Source of the DNA: Chalciporus piperatus
Taxonomy: Eukaryota; Basidiomycota; Agaricomycetes; Boletales; Boletaceae
DNA: 51,743 nt
Assembly (NCBI GenBank): GCA_038093975.1
Contig: JBBPTG010000173.1
Location: 1-51,743, forward strand
Direction: 5' to 3'
Shown here one piece after another: positions 10,406-23,900 of this stretch. The notes under the pieces were generated by a model. That model had not been told where the DNA came from and made no database searches. It worked only from the letters and a program-made list of their open reading frames with translations. The first letter of the stretch is position 1, and each line of letters begins with the position of its first letter. A program made the position numbers and the translations under genes.

Positions 10406-12536
10406 CTACTTGGGGATGATAGACTTGGTTGGTTGATAGGGTGCGTATTTCGACTTGGCCCGGATGGCGGGGCCGTATTTCGACAAGACGAATGGGACGG
10501 GTGTCATTGCAAGAGCGATGAAACCGAGCAACGATGATGCCCATTCTGGTCCAAGTTTTGCGTACATCTGGGAAGCAAACAACTGATAGCAGATGTGAGC
10601 ATCGAAGTCGAGTTGACTAAGATGGAACGTACTGGAAAGGCGGCACCAAACAGGCTTCGAACAACGGTCGTCGCTGCTAGTGCTGACGCGGCGACGACAA
10701 GGTACACATCAATGATATAGTTGATCAATCCCAACTATGCACATGGGTGGCGTCAGAAAATGATCTAGCGCCCGCTGAAACTAAGTGATACTCACGAACA
10801 TAAAACATATGCTAAAGCCTAGGACCAATGCAGATGCAAGCGGCGCCCAGATAGATACGCTTGGAAAAGACGTCCATCTATGCGGGTTTGTGTTAGAAAC
10901 GAGATGATCAACATGGTCAGAGTGGATATGACTCACGCAAACCAGAAGAAAGCCACAGCGAAAGATGGCGCGCTAATCATGGCTACGCGAAGCCGGAACT
11001 CAGGCGGTACAGGTTCTGGGGCCAATTCTTCCGCCTTTCGGACATACTGTGGGTTGAAATATATTATGTACTGCGAGTACTTCGTTAGGTCACACCAAAG
11101 CAACGGAACGAGAGCGCACGTACCACGAAAACCGCGAGGAAGCCTCCAATGGGCAATGGAAGATATACGAGGCCCGCTGGACCAGGCTTGAGGTGATGTC
11201 CTTCCGTGTATACTACCGGATAAGCCTCAAACAGCAAGTAGAGGCAGCCATAGATGAACTGAAAACAAAGGCTCAGTGACATGATAACATAGCAAATGTA
11301 GTTGCGTACGCTCATGTATATCGTGACAACAAAAAGCATGGGCTCTCGGAAGAAGATCTTGAATGGACGTGCAAGCACGGCTTCCAGTCGGTCTCTGAAA
11401 GCTGTTGACTGTAATTCCATAGGGGCGAAATATCGTTCGTCTCCAGTTTGCTTGCGCTTGTTCCGAGCCTTTTTTACGAGCAAGATGGGCCTGGAAGAGG
11501 AATTAGATAAATTAAAATCCAGGAGATTGTATTGCGCTCACTCGTAGGTTTCTGGGACAGTCAAAATAATAAGCAGCAAGCACACTCCTGCCTAGATTTG
11601 AATTCAGAATCAGTCAAAGAAGCATTGAAAATTGACTCACGAATATAGCAAGAATCCAGAACACCCAACGCCACGAAACATCCGCTTCGTAGAGGTAGCC
11701 TCCGACGATGGGACCAATACCTGGTCCGGCGAAAGGAGCAACACTGAATATAGCCATCGCAACCCCGCGTTCCTTGGGACCCCAGATATCTGATATTAAA
11801 GCCCTAGGCGTGTACGGTTGGAAACGACACGGAGGCGGTCAGCGAGGACACTTACCCGGCGTTTGACAATGGAGCGGCTGCGAACGTGCCACCAAGAAAG
11901 CGGAAAACAAGTATTGATGCAGTGTTTTGGGAAAGAGCGCAGCCTATTTGGAAACACTGAGCAACGTGGATCAGCTGTATATCAAAACGCGGAGCCCAGT
12001 GGGATCACATACCAGATATGTGAAGAAGGTAAGAATGAATATGGGTCGTCTGCCATACTGTTCAGAGAGTGGCGCCCAGAGGAGAGGACCAACGCAATAT
12101 CCGCAAACGAAGAGGGAGATGGTCAGAGTTCCGATTTCCTTTCCAAATCCAAATTCTTGCTGCAGCAAGGGAATGACAGATGCTGGCGCACTACTTGAGA
12201 AGGTACTATATAAAAGGTTTCGGTGAGAAAGGCCAAGTATTATGGGTGGCGGGTGGACTAACGCATTCAAGACGAGAAGACCAGCTACCATAGTGAGGTA
12301 CCATCTCCTGAGCTTTGACCAGCTCTACCAAGGAAAGGTGAGCCACAGGGAAAACTCGTCAAAGGAGAAACAAAAACCTTTGGATATTCCGGTTCGTCGG
12401 ATGTGAAGCGAACTTGGAAGGGGTCAACATCGGACGCCGCCTTCTTCTCCAGCTCGGAATGTACTTCTGTAGGAGCTGAACGAATTGATTGCGCAGAGGA
12501 ATCTGCCATGACTGGTGGGTGAGGTGGGACGGTCAT
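10406..12536 (-). CDS. MFS transporter, DHA1 drug:H+ antiporter / polyamine (TPO1-like) type, many exons
   Basis: This is a 12-TM major facilitator of the plasma or vacuolar membrane that exports polyamines, drugs or fungicides by proton antiport. The start is the ATG at 12536; an in-frame GTG lies 15 nt upstream. After a short polar N-terminus the family signatures read SWSKLRRWYLTMVAGLLVLN, TISLFVCGYCVGPLLWAPLS, EQYGRRPIF (loop 2-3 motif A), LGGTFAAAPLSNAG, WGPKERGVAMAIFSVAPFAG, PGIGPIVGGY (antiporter motif C region) and WRWVFWILAIFAG. The end reads LSKYGPAIRAKSKYAPYQ, then PTKSIIPK and stop. The total is about 490 aa over roughly ten exons, which is normal for the family. One splice site, after TFFTYL near 12013, is ambiguous. 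Substrate specificity is inference only. Confidence 0.9.
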
Positions 12537-12879
12537 TGGGGAGAAGATCACCAGGCTTTTATATAAATGCGGGGAAGTGTTGACATGATGAAGCTAGACA
12601 TATAAAGCTGACAGATCGAAATCTTGACTACGATGTGGTGACGCACGGATTGGCCGACCGGTCCGATGACTTAAAAGCGATTTGCATGCCGCCGGCAAGA
12701 CATTCGATCATAGCGATCAGGGCGGGCTGATACACCAAATTTCTTGTCATTCACTCTCCTTTGTGTCGTATAATACTTGCTTGTGGTAGCAAATTCAGTT
12801 ATGCCTTTCATACGTTTCATTGACACAGAGTGAACATTGGAGAAGGACCTTTTGGGAAAAAGATATTCTTGGCAAAAGT
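12537..12879. other. Intergenic region between MFS transporter and tRNA-Asp
   Basis: Upstream side of the MFS gene. No gene seen. TTTATATAAA at 12557-12566, about 25 nt upstream of the chosen ATG on the minus strand, is a TATA-like element that could serve this promoter. Confidence 0.4.
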
Positions 12880-12970
12880 CTCTCTGGCGGGGAGTCGAAC
12901 CCCGCTCTCCCGCGGTCTATGATCAGTTGATGATGACAGGCGGGTGTACTATCCGATATACTACCAGAGA
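12880..12970 (-). tRNA. tRNA-Asp (GTC) with a 19-nt intron
   Basis: On the minus strand the cloverleaf closes. The 7-bp acceptor stem is TCTCTGG/CCAGAGA with discriminator G. The D-arm is GTAT..GTAC. The anticodon stem is CCCGC/GCGGG, with loop CTGTCA-intron-C giving anticodon GTC. The variable loop is AGAG, and the T-arm is CGGGG-TTCGACT-CCCCG. The mature length without the intron is 72 nt, as expected for tRNA-Asp. The intron (TCATCAACTGATCATAGAC) sits one base 3' of the anticodon, the canonical nuclear position, and its GAC can pair with the anticodon GTC as in other spliced tRNAs. Internal A and B boxes are present within the gene. Confidence 0.93.
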
Positions 12971-13108
12971 TTGATGACAATGCCTCCTACCAAACAAATA
13001 TAAGGTGACTCTGACTCGCCAGCGCTTGTCATGGGTTATTACACAGTTGGGTATGTCTAAGAATCTACAAGCAGGTACTCTTCCAATCTAAATCGCTACA
13101 ATTAGGTT

Positions 13109-16100
13109 TCACCAATTCTCAAGTATCACCTGTGCACATTCCTGTTCGAGCAATCAGATTTCATTCCACCGAAAATCCACGTAAGACTGACCTTGAGCCT
13201 CGAAAAGCTGTGCACGATGGCAACATTCAAAACCGTTCTGATTCTCCTCCGTATGTCCGCCTTCCCGACTGTTAACTGGAACGATCCCGAGCACTGACAG
13301 TACCGCGAGACGTTGTCCGAGCGGACTTGTTTGCACTTTGAACAACGCAAATCTTGATGGACGAACGCCTTCTCCATCGTGCCAACCATTCGGACCAACT
13401 CCATCTCTATCGCAGCTCGATCATATTCACCATCACATGCCGCACATATCCACCTTGGAGGCCCCACGTCCAAACCATTCGACATGAGCTCTGGATCGCG
13501 ACAAAAGTCAAAGTCACGGAGCCTGTCACATCCTTTGCAGGGGACGTTGGACAGTTTCAACGTTTCGCAGGGATTCCGGAAAATGGCCTCGTTCGCGAAC
13601 TCTCGGACGCCTGCGAGGTCGAGCAGATTACGTTTCAAAAGACCGATCTCAACATGGAGGTCTGAGGCAAGGCCGAGGACTGCACAAACAAACTTGACGA
13701 ATTCGAGGACGGGGTTGGTGAGCGTAAGGTAAGAGCCGGGGAGCACTGGGAATGTGAACTGGGTGTAGAGCTCTTCGTCGTACGTTGAATCTCTGTGCTT
13801 GGATTGAATTGAGCCAACCGTTCTTAAGAGTTTCCGGGTGAATTTTCTAGAGATGAACTCGCGAGTGGCGTCCAGCTCGCTCGCTTTCCCCGCGTCTCGC
13901 TGCGTGACATCAGGTGCGAGATTCTGCAGCACGCGAAGGGGAACCCGTGAACTCTCGTTCACCTTCTGTCTGATCTTGTAGAGTTCGACGATGAAGTATT
14001 GAATGATGGCGTTGAAGTCGTCCTGAATGGCGGGCGGGAGGAAAGTATGGATGTTCCATCGCATCTCGACGGTCAGCTCATCGGGAGGTTCGAGGGCTAG
14101 CTCGTCAATGCAAACGACACCTCCCAAGTTCGCGTAGTCCATGAACAACAAGTAGTCGTAGTAACGCTCGGTCTTCAGATATATATGCTGGAATAACTCG
14201 TGGGATGTGACTGCTGTGTTGATGTAGGTCGCGTATGCGTGGGCTGTTCCAGGGGGCTTCGACGTAGCGAGTAAGATCCGGCCGAAGTCGGCGTAGACGA
14301 CCTGCGAACCAAGGCGTTTGAACTCGGCAAGCATCTGTATGAACGTTTTCCGCATCAGACCGTGGATGAAACGGTAGATACTGGGATCGTGGAGGTGGGA
14401 AGCGCTCGTGCTGATCCAGCGCCAGAAGTGGTCGATGGCCAATGTTGCAGGACTGTCAAAGTTGGACTGAACCTTGTCGAGAAGCCAAGTCTTGATCATC
14501 GACTTCAGGATACCGAAGGTCAATGTCGAGACATTTGACTCTCCGAGGGTAAGGTCGCGTTGCGCTTCCCCCCGGTTGAATTCGTTCAAAGTCCGGGAGA
14601 CGGAGTCAAAAGCAGTTGTGCCTCCACTCCCCTCGAGTTCATTCACGACGACAGAGTGTAGGACGGAGTTAACTGCCAGATTGCGCACAGTGATCTCCAG
14701 GCATACGTTGAAGTAGCACCCGGGGGTCATGAACTCCGTGTTCTGTAGTTCCTCGGCAGGCCGGTTGTCCGCTTCCCTACCCCCCAGATCTGGTCGATCG
14801 GTGGGTGACCACCAGAGGACAATGTCTTGCTGTACCAACCGCCGCGCGAAGCTTATATCAGAGAGGATGAGAGACTGGTCACCGTCGATGTTTCCGATCG
14901 GAACGTCATAGTATTCGGCAAGAGCGACCGAACGGTCGAGCCATAAACCGAGCGAGAGGTAACGGTGCAACATCTGCTGCGCAACGTGGCTTTGCCAAGG
15001 GAAGACGTCGAGAGAATGGGGAACTTTTGATTTCACCATCGACAAGACGGGGAATCGTGATAGTTTGGGAGCGTGGGTGTCAAAGTAAGCCTGCTCCTTC
15101 GACGAGGAGATGACTACGATGTACGACATATTTTCCAGGAGACCGAGCTCTCGGGAAATCGCCTTGAGTGCTGTAGTGTCTTTGCTGTGATAAGTCGTGT
15201 TGAAGTCGCAAGATGTGGGGTAATGAATAGAGGCTAAATCTCCTTGTTTCTCCTCCCGTTTCTTCGAGAGCTCCGCGTACAACTCTTGCAAGCGAGGTAT
15301 GCCTTGACGGCGCGTGGCAGGATCTACCATATGCAGCTTGACGGTCCCGCTCGGAAGGAAAAGCGCAAACACATGAATAGGAGCGCTTTGCGAGCAAGCA
15401 TGGTAGAGAAATAGATATTTGCCGTGACGCCCACCGTCGAGGTACATCTTGCGAGAAAGTGAGGGGTTTGCGCGATCAAGCTGAATCAAGTCAACGCCGG
15501 TGGTCTGGGCCCTGTTGAGAGTCAACCCTGGCTCGTCGACAGTGCAGGTCTTGCCCAGTCTGAGCAAGGCACGCATCTCCAAGGGAACCTAGTGCGATGG
15601 TTAGTCGAAATACATCGAAAGACGGTCAAACCAACCTGCCGCTCGAACACACCATCCACGTTTGGATCGTTCATCAGGTCTGTGAAATGTTCCTGAATGT
15701 CCTCGTAAACATCTTCCTTGACAACCACTTTGTACAGGTTCCTGCAAGGGATATCCCTAGGTAGGTGCCGCACGACTTTCTCCCACTGATAGTACTCCGT
15801 ACGGAACAAGTCGTCCTTGGGTGGGTTCTTGAAGTGGATGTAGAACTGCCGAGGAATCCGGAGGGGAACCGGATTAAGTTCTCCGTCAACGGATACCCAT
15901 AGAATGAAACGTCCCGAAATCTTGCTAGGTCGGATCTGCACGATGTCCCAGCGTTGCGTTGATCGTATACGTGCGCCTCTAAACATAGAAGGGACGATGG
16001 CAGACGCATCTCCACCCAACCGTGCCTCACGCCTCTTCCGCCAGCGAGGTTTGATTGCCTTCAGCCAGGCAGCGTAGTTCGAGCTGGGGTTCGGAAGGGG

Positions 16101-19100
16101 AGTTGTGTCGGCTTCGTTTTCTTCGTCGACCTCAGGACTTTGCTTCCGTGCTGCCTTGCGGTTCACGATAGCAAGACGTCCTTTGTCGGGGACCTTCTGC
16201 GTCCCGAAGTCCTCCATATCACCACCCTTTTCCTCATCATCTGACGTTTTCCGCGGCTTGACAGAGAAAAAGTCCGTAACCTTGTTCTGCTTGAACTTGT
16301 CTACAGCTCCCGCAACTCTCCGATGCAACCAATCGGGGTGTCTGATCCTCGGGACGGGATTGGAGACACCCTGCATAGCCGCAGGGATCGTGATTAGCTT
16401 TTGAATGACAGAACCCAACCGCTCGATGTAGTACTCCCAATCTAATATCGATCGAAGGTCGAAGTTGGTATGACCAGGATCTTTAAGCCATTTACGAAGG
16501 TACGACCGCTTGATGGACTCTTCGGCGGAGAAGATGGCAATGGGAACAGCTCTCTCGGTGACGGGGGCACCATTGGGCTTCGCAGAGATGACAAACTTGC
16601 AAGCGAGACCTTTGTCTTTGACCATCTGGTCACCGAGGAACTCGGCCAACCTCTTGGCAGTGCTGATCGACGTGGATTTCTGCCCAGCATACTCGGCAAG
16701 CGTCTTCGACATGCTTCTGTTCTCGGCGATAAGTTCGATTAGCTCCTCGTCTGTGAGTGTCTCTGCGCGAGAGAAAAGGATGTCGAGCCACTGGTCGGCG
16801 ACATTGGCGACGGCACCGTAACACTCCTCAGTCGTGGTACCAAGGAGGAATTTCTCGAAGATCTGAGATTGGAAAATCTTGATGAGCTGGAGTTCTCCAC
16901 GCCGCTTGACCTCGAAGCCCTTGAGCTCCGCAAGTGATCCGTCGTCATTGAACACTGCGTAGCGCTTCTTGAGCAGTTTATCTTCCTCCTTCGACGAGGG
17001 GAGAATCATTGCGCGGTACGGCCCATCGAGCTCGAAGAAGATGGAGTTTTCGGAATGGACGACGTACTCCCCGGTTTCTGGGTCGAGGTCATGATATTGC
17101 TGATTCGTGAACCGAGCGTGGACGAGGTGGTTGAGCATAGTACAAGGATATGAGAAGCCGATGGATTTGCCGTTGTCAAGTTTGAACTTGAAGTTCTCCG
17201 GGAATACCCCCGGTAGCATGCACCAAATTCCATCTGTATCCAACTCGAGCGGGCGCCCGATCTGCTCTACCAACGCTCGAGCCATCTGGATAATCGTTGC
17301 ACCCGTTAAACAGGTGATCCCCGCCATCTCCATCGAATGCCACCGCGCGCCCTTGCGCATCACATACCCATAGAACGAGTTGAGAATACACTTGTGAGCG
17401 AGCTGCAAGGAGTCGTAGAGCACGATCATCTTCTTCGCTTCGTCCACTTCTGCAAGAGAACGGCCCTCGCTGATGACGGTGTCGAGATTCTTCTTCCATG
17501 TCTTGTGAAGACCCTTGTACTCGTACCGTCGATCACGGAAACGACGGACGGTGTCAACGTAGAATGGGTTTTCCCGCTGACAGACGATAGACTCGCGAGT
17601 TTCGACCTTTGTGTCCTTGGTCTTCTTGTAGACTTTGCGAGAGTAGTCTCCCAGCCGCTTGTGCAAGAGAGCCGTTTGCTCTGCCTCCGTCAAGTCTGCG
17701 AACTTCCGCTGAGGGCCCCCAGCCTTCTTGGGGGGGAAGGACTCCTGGTTGAGCGCATGCCGAATCATGTTGTATTCGTCTCTGTGTGCAGGGAAGAATT
17801 CGCCTCTCCACGCCCACTCAAGCCTACGGTCGCAGGTCTTCCCTGGTCGGTTGTAGTCGCATACCGCGCATACCGACTCGTCTACCATCGAGTCTGGCTG
17901 TAGTCGATTGGATAACATGATGTTTGGGTACATCGCGGCAACGTCAAGATGGTAGATCAGAGGCTTGTCCGTTCGCTTCGGGTTATCTCGCATCAGCTCG
18001 AGGGCGGATTGAATTTCAGCCTTGACTTCGGCATAGTTGGTAACACCCTCTAAAGAGGCCTGCGATTCTTCGGTGATACAGAACTGCAGCGCATTATCGA
18101 GCTCGTCGATCAGCTGGAACGCAGAGGTTAGTGTTCGCATGATATCCGACGAAACGTCACAAACCTGCTGGACAGCGGCAGGGACAATCTTGAATTCTGC
18201 GGGGATGTCGCTGCGAAAAACTCCAGCCTCCAATGCTTCGACGTGTCCTCCGACGTAGGTTTCTGAAGCCAGGAGATGTCCTTCGAACATGCTCAAGTGG
18301 GCGTCCTCGTGCCTATTCGGCATAATGATATGTCCTCGGTAGGCTTCTACCTAGATTGATGGGTGAGCAGCTTTACACGGAGCGAAGGAACGGAGTACAC
18401 ACCATCAACAACGTTTCACAGAGTGTTCCACTTCCCTTGCGCAAGACCTCGTCAGGGCATAGCGGGATGATGTTGCACAGAGAGAAGATGAAGGGGTGTA
18501 CGTATTTCATGTAAAGATAATATGTAGCGACGGCATCTGAAACGGAGTACTGGGCAAGGACTTGCGGTTGCTCCATGGCGTACCTAGCAAAACATTGTCA
18601 GTAGGAACGTTAAGGAAACCCTACGAGAACGTACGGTGTCATCAGTTCGGGGTCCAGCTCGATAGGATTATACCCCAGCTTCGCCGTTGTTACCGCCTTC
18701 AAACCCTGACTGCCTTGCGGCAAATACGAGTCACGCTTGACCCAACGGAAACAGTCCATGTGAACGCAAGAGCGACTCTTGAATTCGTCCTCGGAGTCCT
18801 TGGCGAAACCGGTCTCGAGGAACATGTCGATATCATTCGCTTTGGCTCTCGCGCAAAGGAACGGAAAATCAAAGAAGTCACCGTTAAAAGTAGCCATGAC
18901 CGTGGGCTTCACCTCCTGGATGTGTTGGAAGAACTTGATAATCGTTGCGGCCTACAATGCCGAAATTAGCAAGGAGAGCTCGCCGTGGGGGGAATATGAC
19001 GAACCTCGTCTTTCTCATTGTACACAATGAACGGCCCCTCGTACCCTTCTTTGGGCGTATACTCAAAGTTCTCGATATCTTCGCTGACGATTTCGCGATT

Positions 19101-20213
19101 CGTTATGAGGTAGCCCTGGCCATCAATCATGTACGAAATCATCATCACTTGGTCGATCGCCTGGTCGGGGAACTTGAGCGGTGCCTTTGTCGTCTCGATA
19201 TCATACGCCATAACCACAGGATCGGCACGCTTCACGCGCTCCGTGAGCTGCACGAAACTTGGTTGCCCAGCAGTGAACGTCACTGCGTACCACAACCCGA
19301 CGCGAAGCTCGTTGTCGATAGCCACGCGCAGGTAATATGGAACGTCGAACTCCCGAATGTCGACGATGCACTCGCTTGGATTTCGCTCCCTATAGCTGCC
19401 ACCATTGACGCTTCCTCCAATCTCGCCCCATTCGCCCTCTAGCTCGAGGTTCGTACTTGGGCCTGCTGTGGCATTGACAACTTCGGCGTAGGCATCGACG
19501 GCGTCGCGCTTGGCACCATTGGCAAGTGCGAGAGGAGCGATATCGCGTCTAACAGTGAGGAGATCTGAGACATTCCGGAAGCAAAGCTGCATATAGAGCC
19601 TCCGGTGACCCATCAAATGGTTCGGCAACTTGAGATCTTCCTTTCGGTCGCGCAAGATCCTACAAATGACGCCGTCGTAGCGTTTCATCAACCATTCCTC
19701 GACGCTCGCCTCCGAGCCACTCTAGCATCACGACCAAACAGGATCAGCACGCGACGACAAGACAAAAGGCAGGCCACCCACCTTGCACGCGATATAAAAA
19801 TAAGGCTCGTACTGCATAGTGCACTTGAACGAACCGCCATCGTCCTGTATGAAATAAAAATCCACCGCAGCCTTGCCCCCAGGATAATCCGGATCCTTGA
19901 CCAACGTCGGATGCATATTGATGAGCCAACCCTCTCTCCGTCCACCCTCCTGCACACTTGCAAAACCAAACTTCTCATCAATCTCGTCGCTCAACTTGAC
20001 TTGTTCGAATCGTTCGGCGAGCTGCGTCCCGTCGTCTTCGCGTTGGGGAGCTGGTCCTTCCCCAGGCGCGTTCCCATGAGTTGCACCTCCGCGTCCTCTT
20101 CCTCTGCCACGGCCTCCACGAAAGTGCGTGTTTCCTCGGTATGAGAATCTTCCTCCGCGCGCTCCACGTCCGCGACCATTGGAGGTCAGTCCGAAGGTGC
20201 CTCCACGCGCCAT
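13109..20213 (-). CDS. POL2: DNA polymerase epsilon catalytic subunit (seven exons, 2259 aa)
   Basis: Pol epsilon is the leading-strand replicative polymerase with 3'-5' proofreading. Exons on the minus strand are 19782-20213, 19005-19721, 18635-18951, 18403-18583, 15636-18350, 13192-15588 and a final 21-nt exon, 13109-13129 (VILENW, stop). The phases close exactly, and 2259 aa fits the family. Exonuclease motifs are intact: [11 protein letters not shown] (Exo I), [11 protein letters not shown] (Exo II), [20 protein letters not shown] (Exo III). Polymerase motifs are intact: [17 protein letters not shown] (A), [16 protein letters not shown] (B), [13 protein letters not shown] (C). The C-terminal half is the inactive second polymerase module, ending in the CysA and CysB clusters ([32 protein letters not shown]), which bind the Dpb2 subunit. 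A Gly/Arg-rich N-terminal tail precedes the core. The ATG at 20213 is the first good one, but a further 5' exon cannot be excluded. Confidence 0.96.
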
Positions 20214-20946
20214 GAGTGTGTCGAAAGCTGAAGACAAGGGAGTACAATGATTGTGAGCGTGTAAGGACGTGACAACACGTGTTGTGACGGACGCGATCTG
20301 TCACTCCATCAATTGTGTCACGCATCGCTTCAATCAGCGAGTCCTTGCATGGCCAATGCATATGAGGACTGAGTCTTCCCCTCTAAGCATTCACTACTCT
20401 GATGTTGGGACCTAAGCATGCCATATGATGATCAGAAAAACGACGACGACAAAGCAAAACGACCCATTCCTGTCAATGAGGAGAAAACCATTCCATGTGC
20501 GATATAGGTAGATATAAGCCAGGGTATCTCATAAAAATACGTTGTACGCACAATTCAACCTTCTCGACGCTCTCCACAAAGAAAAAAAAACATCATAGCA
20601 ACAAGGAAAAGTCAACAGAAGCGGAAATCCGTAGCCAGTACTGACGTCAAGCCCGAGAGATGAAAAGAAAAGCGCGAAAAAGAAAGATGGGACGTGGTAA
20701 TGATATAGAAAGCACAGGGATCGCAAGCGTGCACTGGATCAGTAGATAGAAATGTGTTCGACAACGAAAGAGGAACGAGGGTTCGAGAGAGAGAGAAAAC
20801 CGAGGAAAGTTAAAAGGAAACACGAAACATGACAGAATGCAAGGCAACCGCACAGCGCGCACAAATCTACAATGTTCGAGAACACGAAACGCAGAATTAA
20901 CCACGACGACAAACCCAGAGAGCAAGCGACACTTCTCACCCCTACA
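20214..20946. other. Intergenic region: POL2 upstream side and kinase 3' side
   Basis: Both flanking genes are on the minus strand, so this holds the POL2 promoter and the 3' UTR of the Kin4-like kinase. Purine-rich stretches such as GAAAAAAAAACATC near 20580 are visible. No gene or RNA is recognised. Confidence 0.5.
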
Positions 20947-23900
20947 TTACTCTTCTTCTTCATCTTCTTCTTGGATCGGGTGTTTAAAAGCAGATCCACG
21001 TGCCGGCGGTAGCTGCCATCTCCCACCTCTTGCCTCAGGTGTTTCATACGCCGTTTCCCCCTGTCCGGGAGCAGGCGACAACCTGCCAGCTGGGGAATGA
21101 CCACCTCTGTGTCTCCCCATGACACCAGCACCAGCACCAGCACCAGATCTTGTCTTTCCCGCTCGCGTATGCGTCCCATGGTTCCTTGGCGGAGGCGATA
21201 TCGCCAGCGGAACGGGCGGTTCCGAGATCAGATAAGACGAGCTCGTACTCGCGCTAGTCGTGGAGCTCCCAGGCATCTGTCCCAATCCCCCCGCAAACTC
21301 GGGCATATCCTCATCCTCATCCACCCAGTCGCTCTCGTCTCCCCCCCCAGTCGAGCTGAACACATCTCTGATATCCGGTGCTGCAGAGATAGCGAGAACT
21401 TCAACCGGAAGGTGGGTGGTCCGGTTCTGCCAACCAGGAGGCTCGTGTCCCCAACTCTTCTTCCACGATGTACGTCCCAACGAGCCGGTACTAAGTGGGC
21501 TAATGAAAGGAGTGAGCCGTTTCTGCGCTATAAACGTGGGTGCAATACGGCGGGGAGTGCCATCGTCAAAAGAACGGCGAGAGGGGTACGCCTTGAGTGG
21601 GGAACTTGTCCGTGTCCCTTCTCCTTCCGAAGCTTCGTAGAACGACGTGGGTCGTGAGGACGCCAGTGAGTGCACCGACGAAGCAGCCGAGTTAGAACGA
21701 TTGTGTGCACGGGAACTCCCCGTCGGTGTACCCTGAATATGCCGCACGACGCGCGTAGAGGATGAAGAGCCCGCCCTGCGATGGTTGTATTTGGGTAGTG
21801 GGGATGAAGTGCGATAGTATGCCGATCCGTTCGATCCGGTAGAAGGTGACTTGCGATGTCGAGGAACACCGCTGATAGTGAAACTCTGGACGGAAGATGG
21901 CCGTGAAGAGTGATCACCCCGTTCGGAGTTGGGCGTTTCCGCGCCAAAGGATGGCTGCTCAACCACGAAGATCTGAGCTGAATTGCCAGACGACCTCCGA
22001 GAATTGACGCTGCTAGATCGGCGGGATGATGCGGACTGACGTTTAATACGACGACCCCGCCCGCCTCCACTTGTGCGTCGCTTGATTGTGTTTTTGTTAG
22101 CAGGGGACATGGATGCAGACGGGGGACCGAGAGAGCGGGAATACTGTAACCCACGACCACCCTGCGGTAGCGAGGGTCCATTATCCTTCCGTTTGCCTTT
22201 CTTGTCCTCTTGAAACCACATGCGAAATGCGGAAAGCAAACTCGCGCGATTCCTGTGAGGGACAATACTTCTTCCTCCAGTGTCACCGAAATTCGGAAGG
22301 GAAGACAACGTATCGCCAGGCGAATTCAAAGGGGTAGGGGGTCCGTCGGGTGGAGAGCCCGCCATTACCCATGGCGACCCAGGAATAGCGGGTAAGTCAG
22401 GAATAGGCGACGAAGGTGGATTAACAGCATCCTTTGCCCGCACAGGCGGTGATTTGGTCAGTTTCGACGAACCGCCACTACCATGCGAGCTCCGGGGATC
22501 GTCCCCAACCGAGATCTTTTCGTTCTCCCGGGACTTCTCTCGTTCTCGCTGGCCTTCGCGCTGCTCTTTAACCGCTTCAGTCGACTTCTTGCGTACAAGG
22601 CCGGCGGCCTCAAGGGCCGTTGTAGCTCGTTGCATGATGCTGACGCTCCCAGAACGAACCTTGCCATCCCTCTTCAGCCTCAACAAATCTTTGTCCTTGA
22701 CGTCCTTGCCATCCCCACCCCTGAAGCTCCCGCTCGGCGTCGACTGATTCGAGCGAATTGAAGACTCGTTGGTTGTCGGCGATGGTGACAAAAATGGTGA
22801 CATTGCACGAGGGGGCGTAGTGGGGCGCGCTGCTGAGGGAACCGTCGGGGTTGGCGGGAGAAGAGCAAGCTCCGGAGGAAGAGCCCCGCGGGAAGGGTCG
22901 TCGGTTTGTACTGCTACGCCGCGTTTGGTTCTTTTCCGAGAGCTCGAGGGACGCTCAGCTTCCTTCTCTTTCCGCCGCTTGGACCCTGAATCATCCCCAG
23001 CTTCTTCAGCAATGGAATCCGAAGGTCTAGCTCCTCGAACCTCGCCGATAATGCGCTTCTCGTGTTTACGAATCAGCATCCACCACAGTGCTCCTGCCGA
23101 GTCACATGCATCGGAGATGACTGAATGCACAATCTGAGCAGTGTCAAAACCCATTGCGCTCAGCGTATTCAGCAGATCTCGCTCGGCGGGAGTAGAAAAG
23201 ATGATGGGAGCAGGCGTGTTGAGAAGGTTGGCAAAGTCCTGCGGCGGAAGAGGTGCGAAGGGCTTCTCGAGTGGTGGTGTACCATTTCCATCAGAAAGTG
23301 TGGATGACACAGAGCGACGTTTCGTTCGAGCAGGGGTACGAGTGGGGTGTGGGGGAGCTCGCGCAGTGCTGGAGGACGTAGCAGATGGTGTCATCTCTTC
23401 TGGACTATTTTTAGTCCCTTCTTCCTCGATGACGGTCTCAGGCTGCCGCAGTTTCGCTTCTTTGGACCCCCTGTCGCCTTTGTTGGTAGTTGTGATTTGG
23501 GTAGGGTTCGAATGAATCTGGACAGGAACACACTTCGAATCCTGGAATGGGTCGGCGATGATCTCGTCGGGAGTTGTAGGAGTAGAGGGTAAAAGCTTGG
23601 AGGATGCAGAAAGGAAAGTCATTTCTGAAGTTGCTGAAGTTGCTGATGACACAGCCAACTCTGGATCCCGTGTTCCTGCAGCCTGAGCCGCGGGCTTCAC
23701 GCTCAGAGGCAAGGCACTGCGAGCAGGCGTCGGCGAGGAAGGAGCGTCGTCCTGGGACTCCGTGGCGCTGGCAACGGTAGAGACCCGAGAAGCAAACCAA
23801 GGCGATGCTAAGATTTGTGGGATTGTTAATCGTTTGGACGGATCAGTCTGTAGAACATTTCGGATAAGGTCGCGAGCGTCTGGCAAGATAAGAAATTAAT

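Noticed and set aside
13354..19442. Many long plus-strand ORFs opposite POL2
   Set aside because: They are antisense shadows of the conserved polymerase exons, with no domain signatures.
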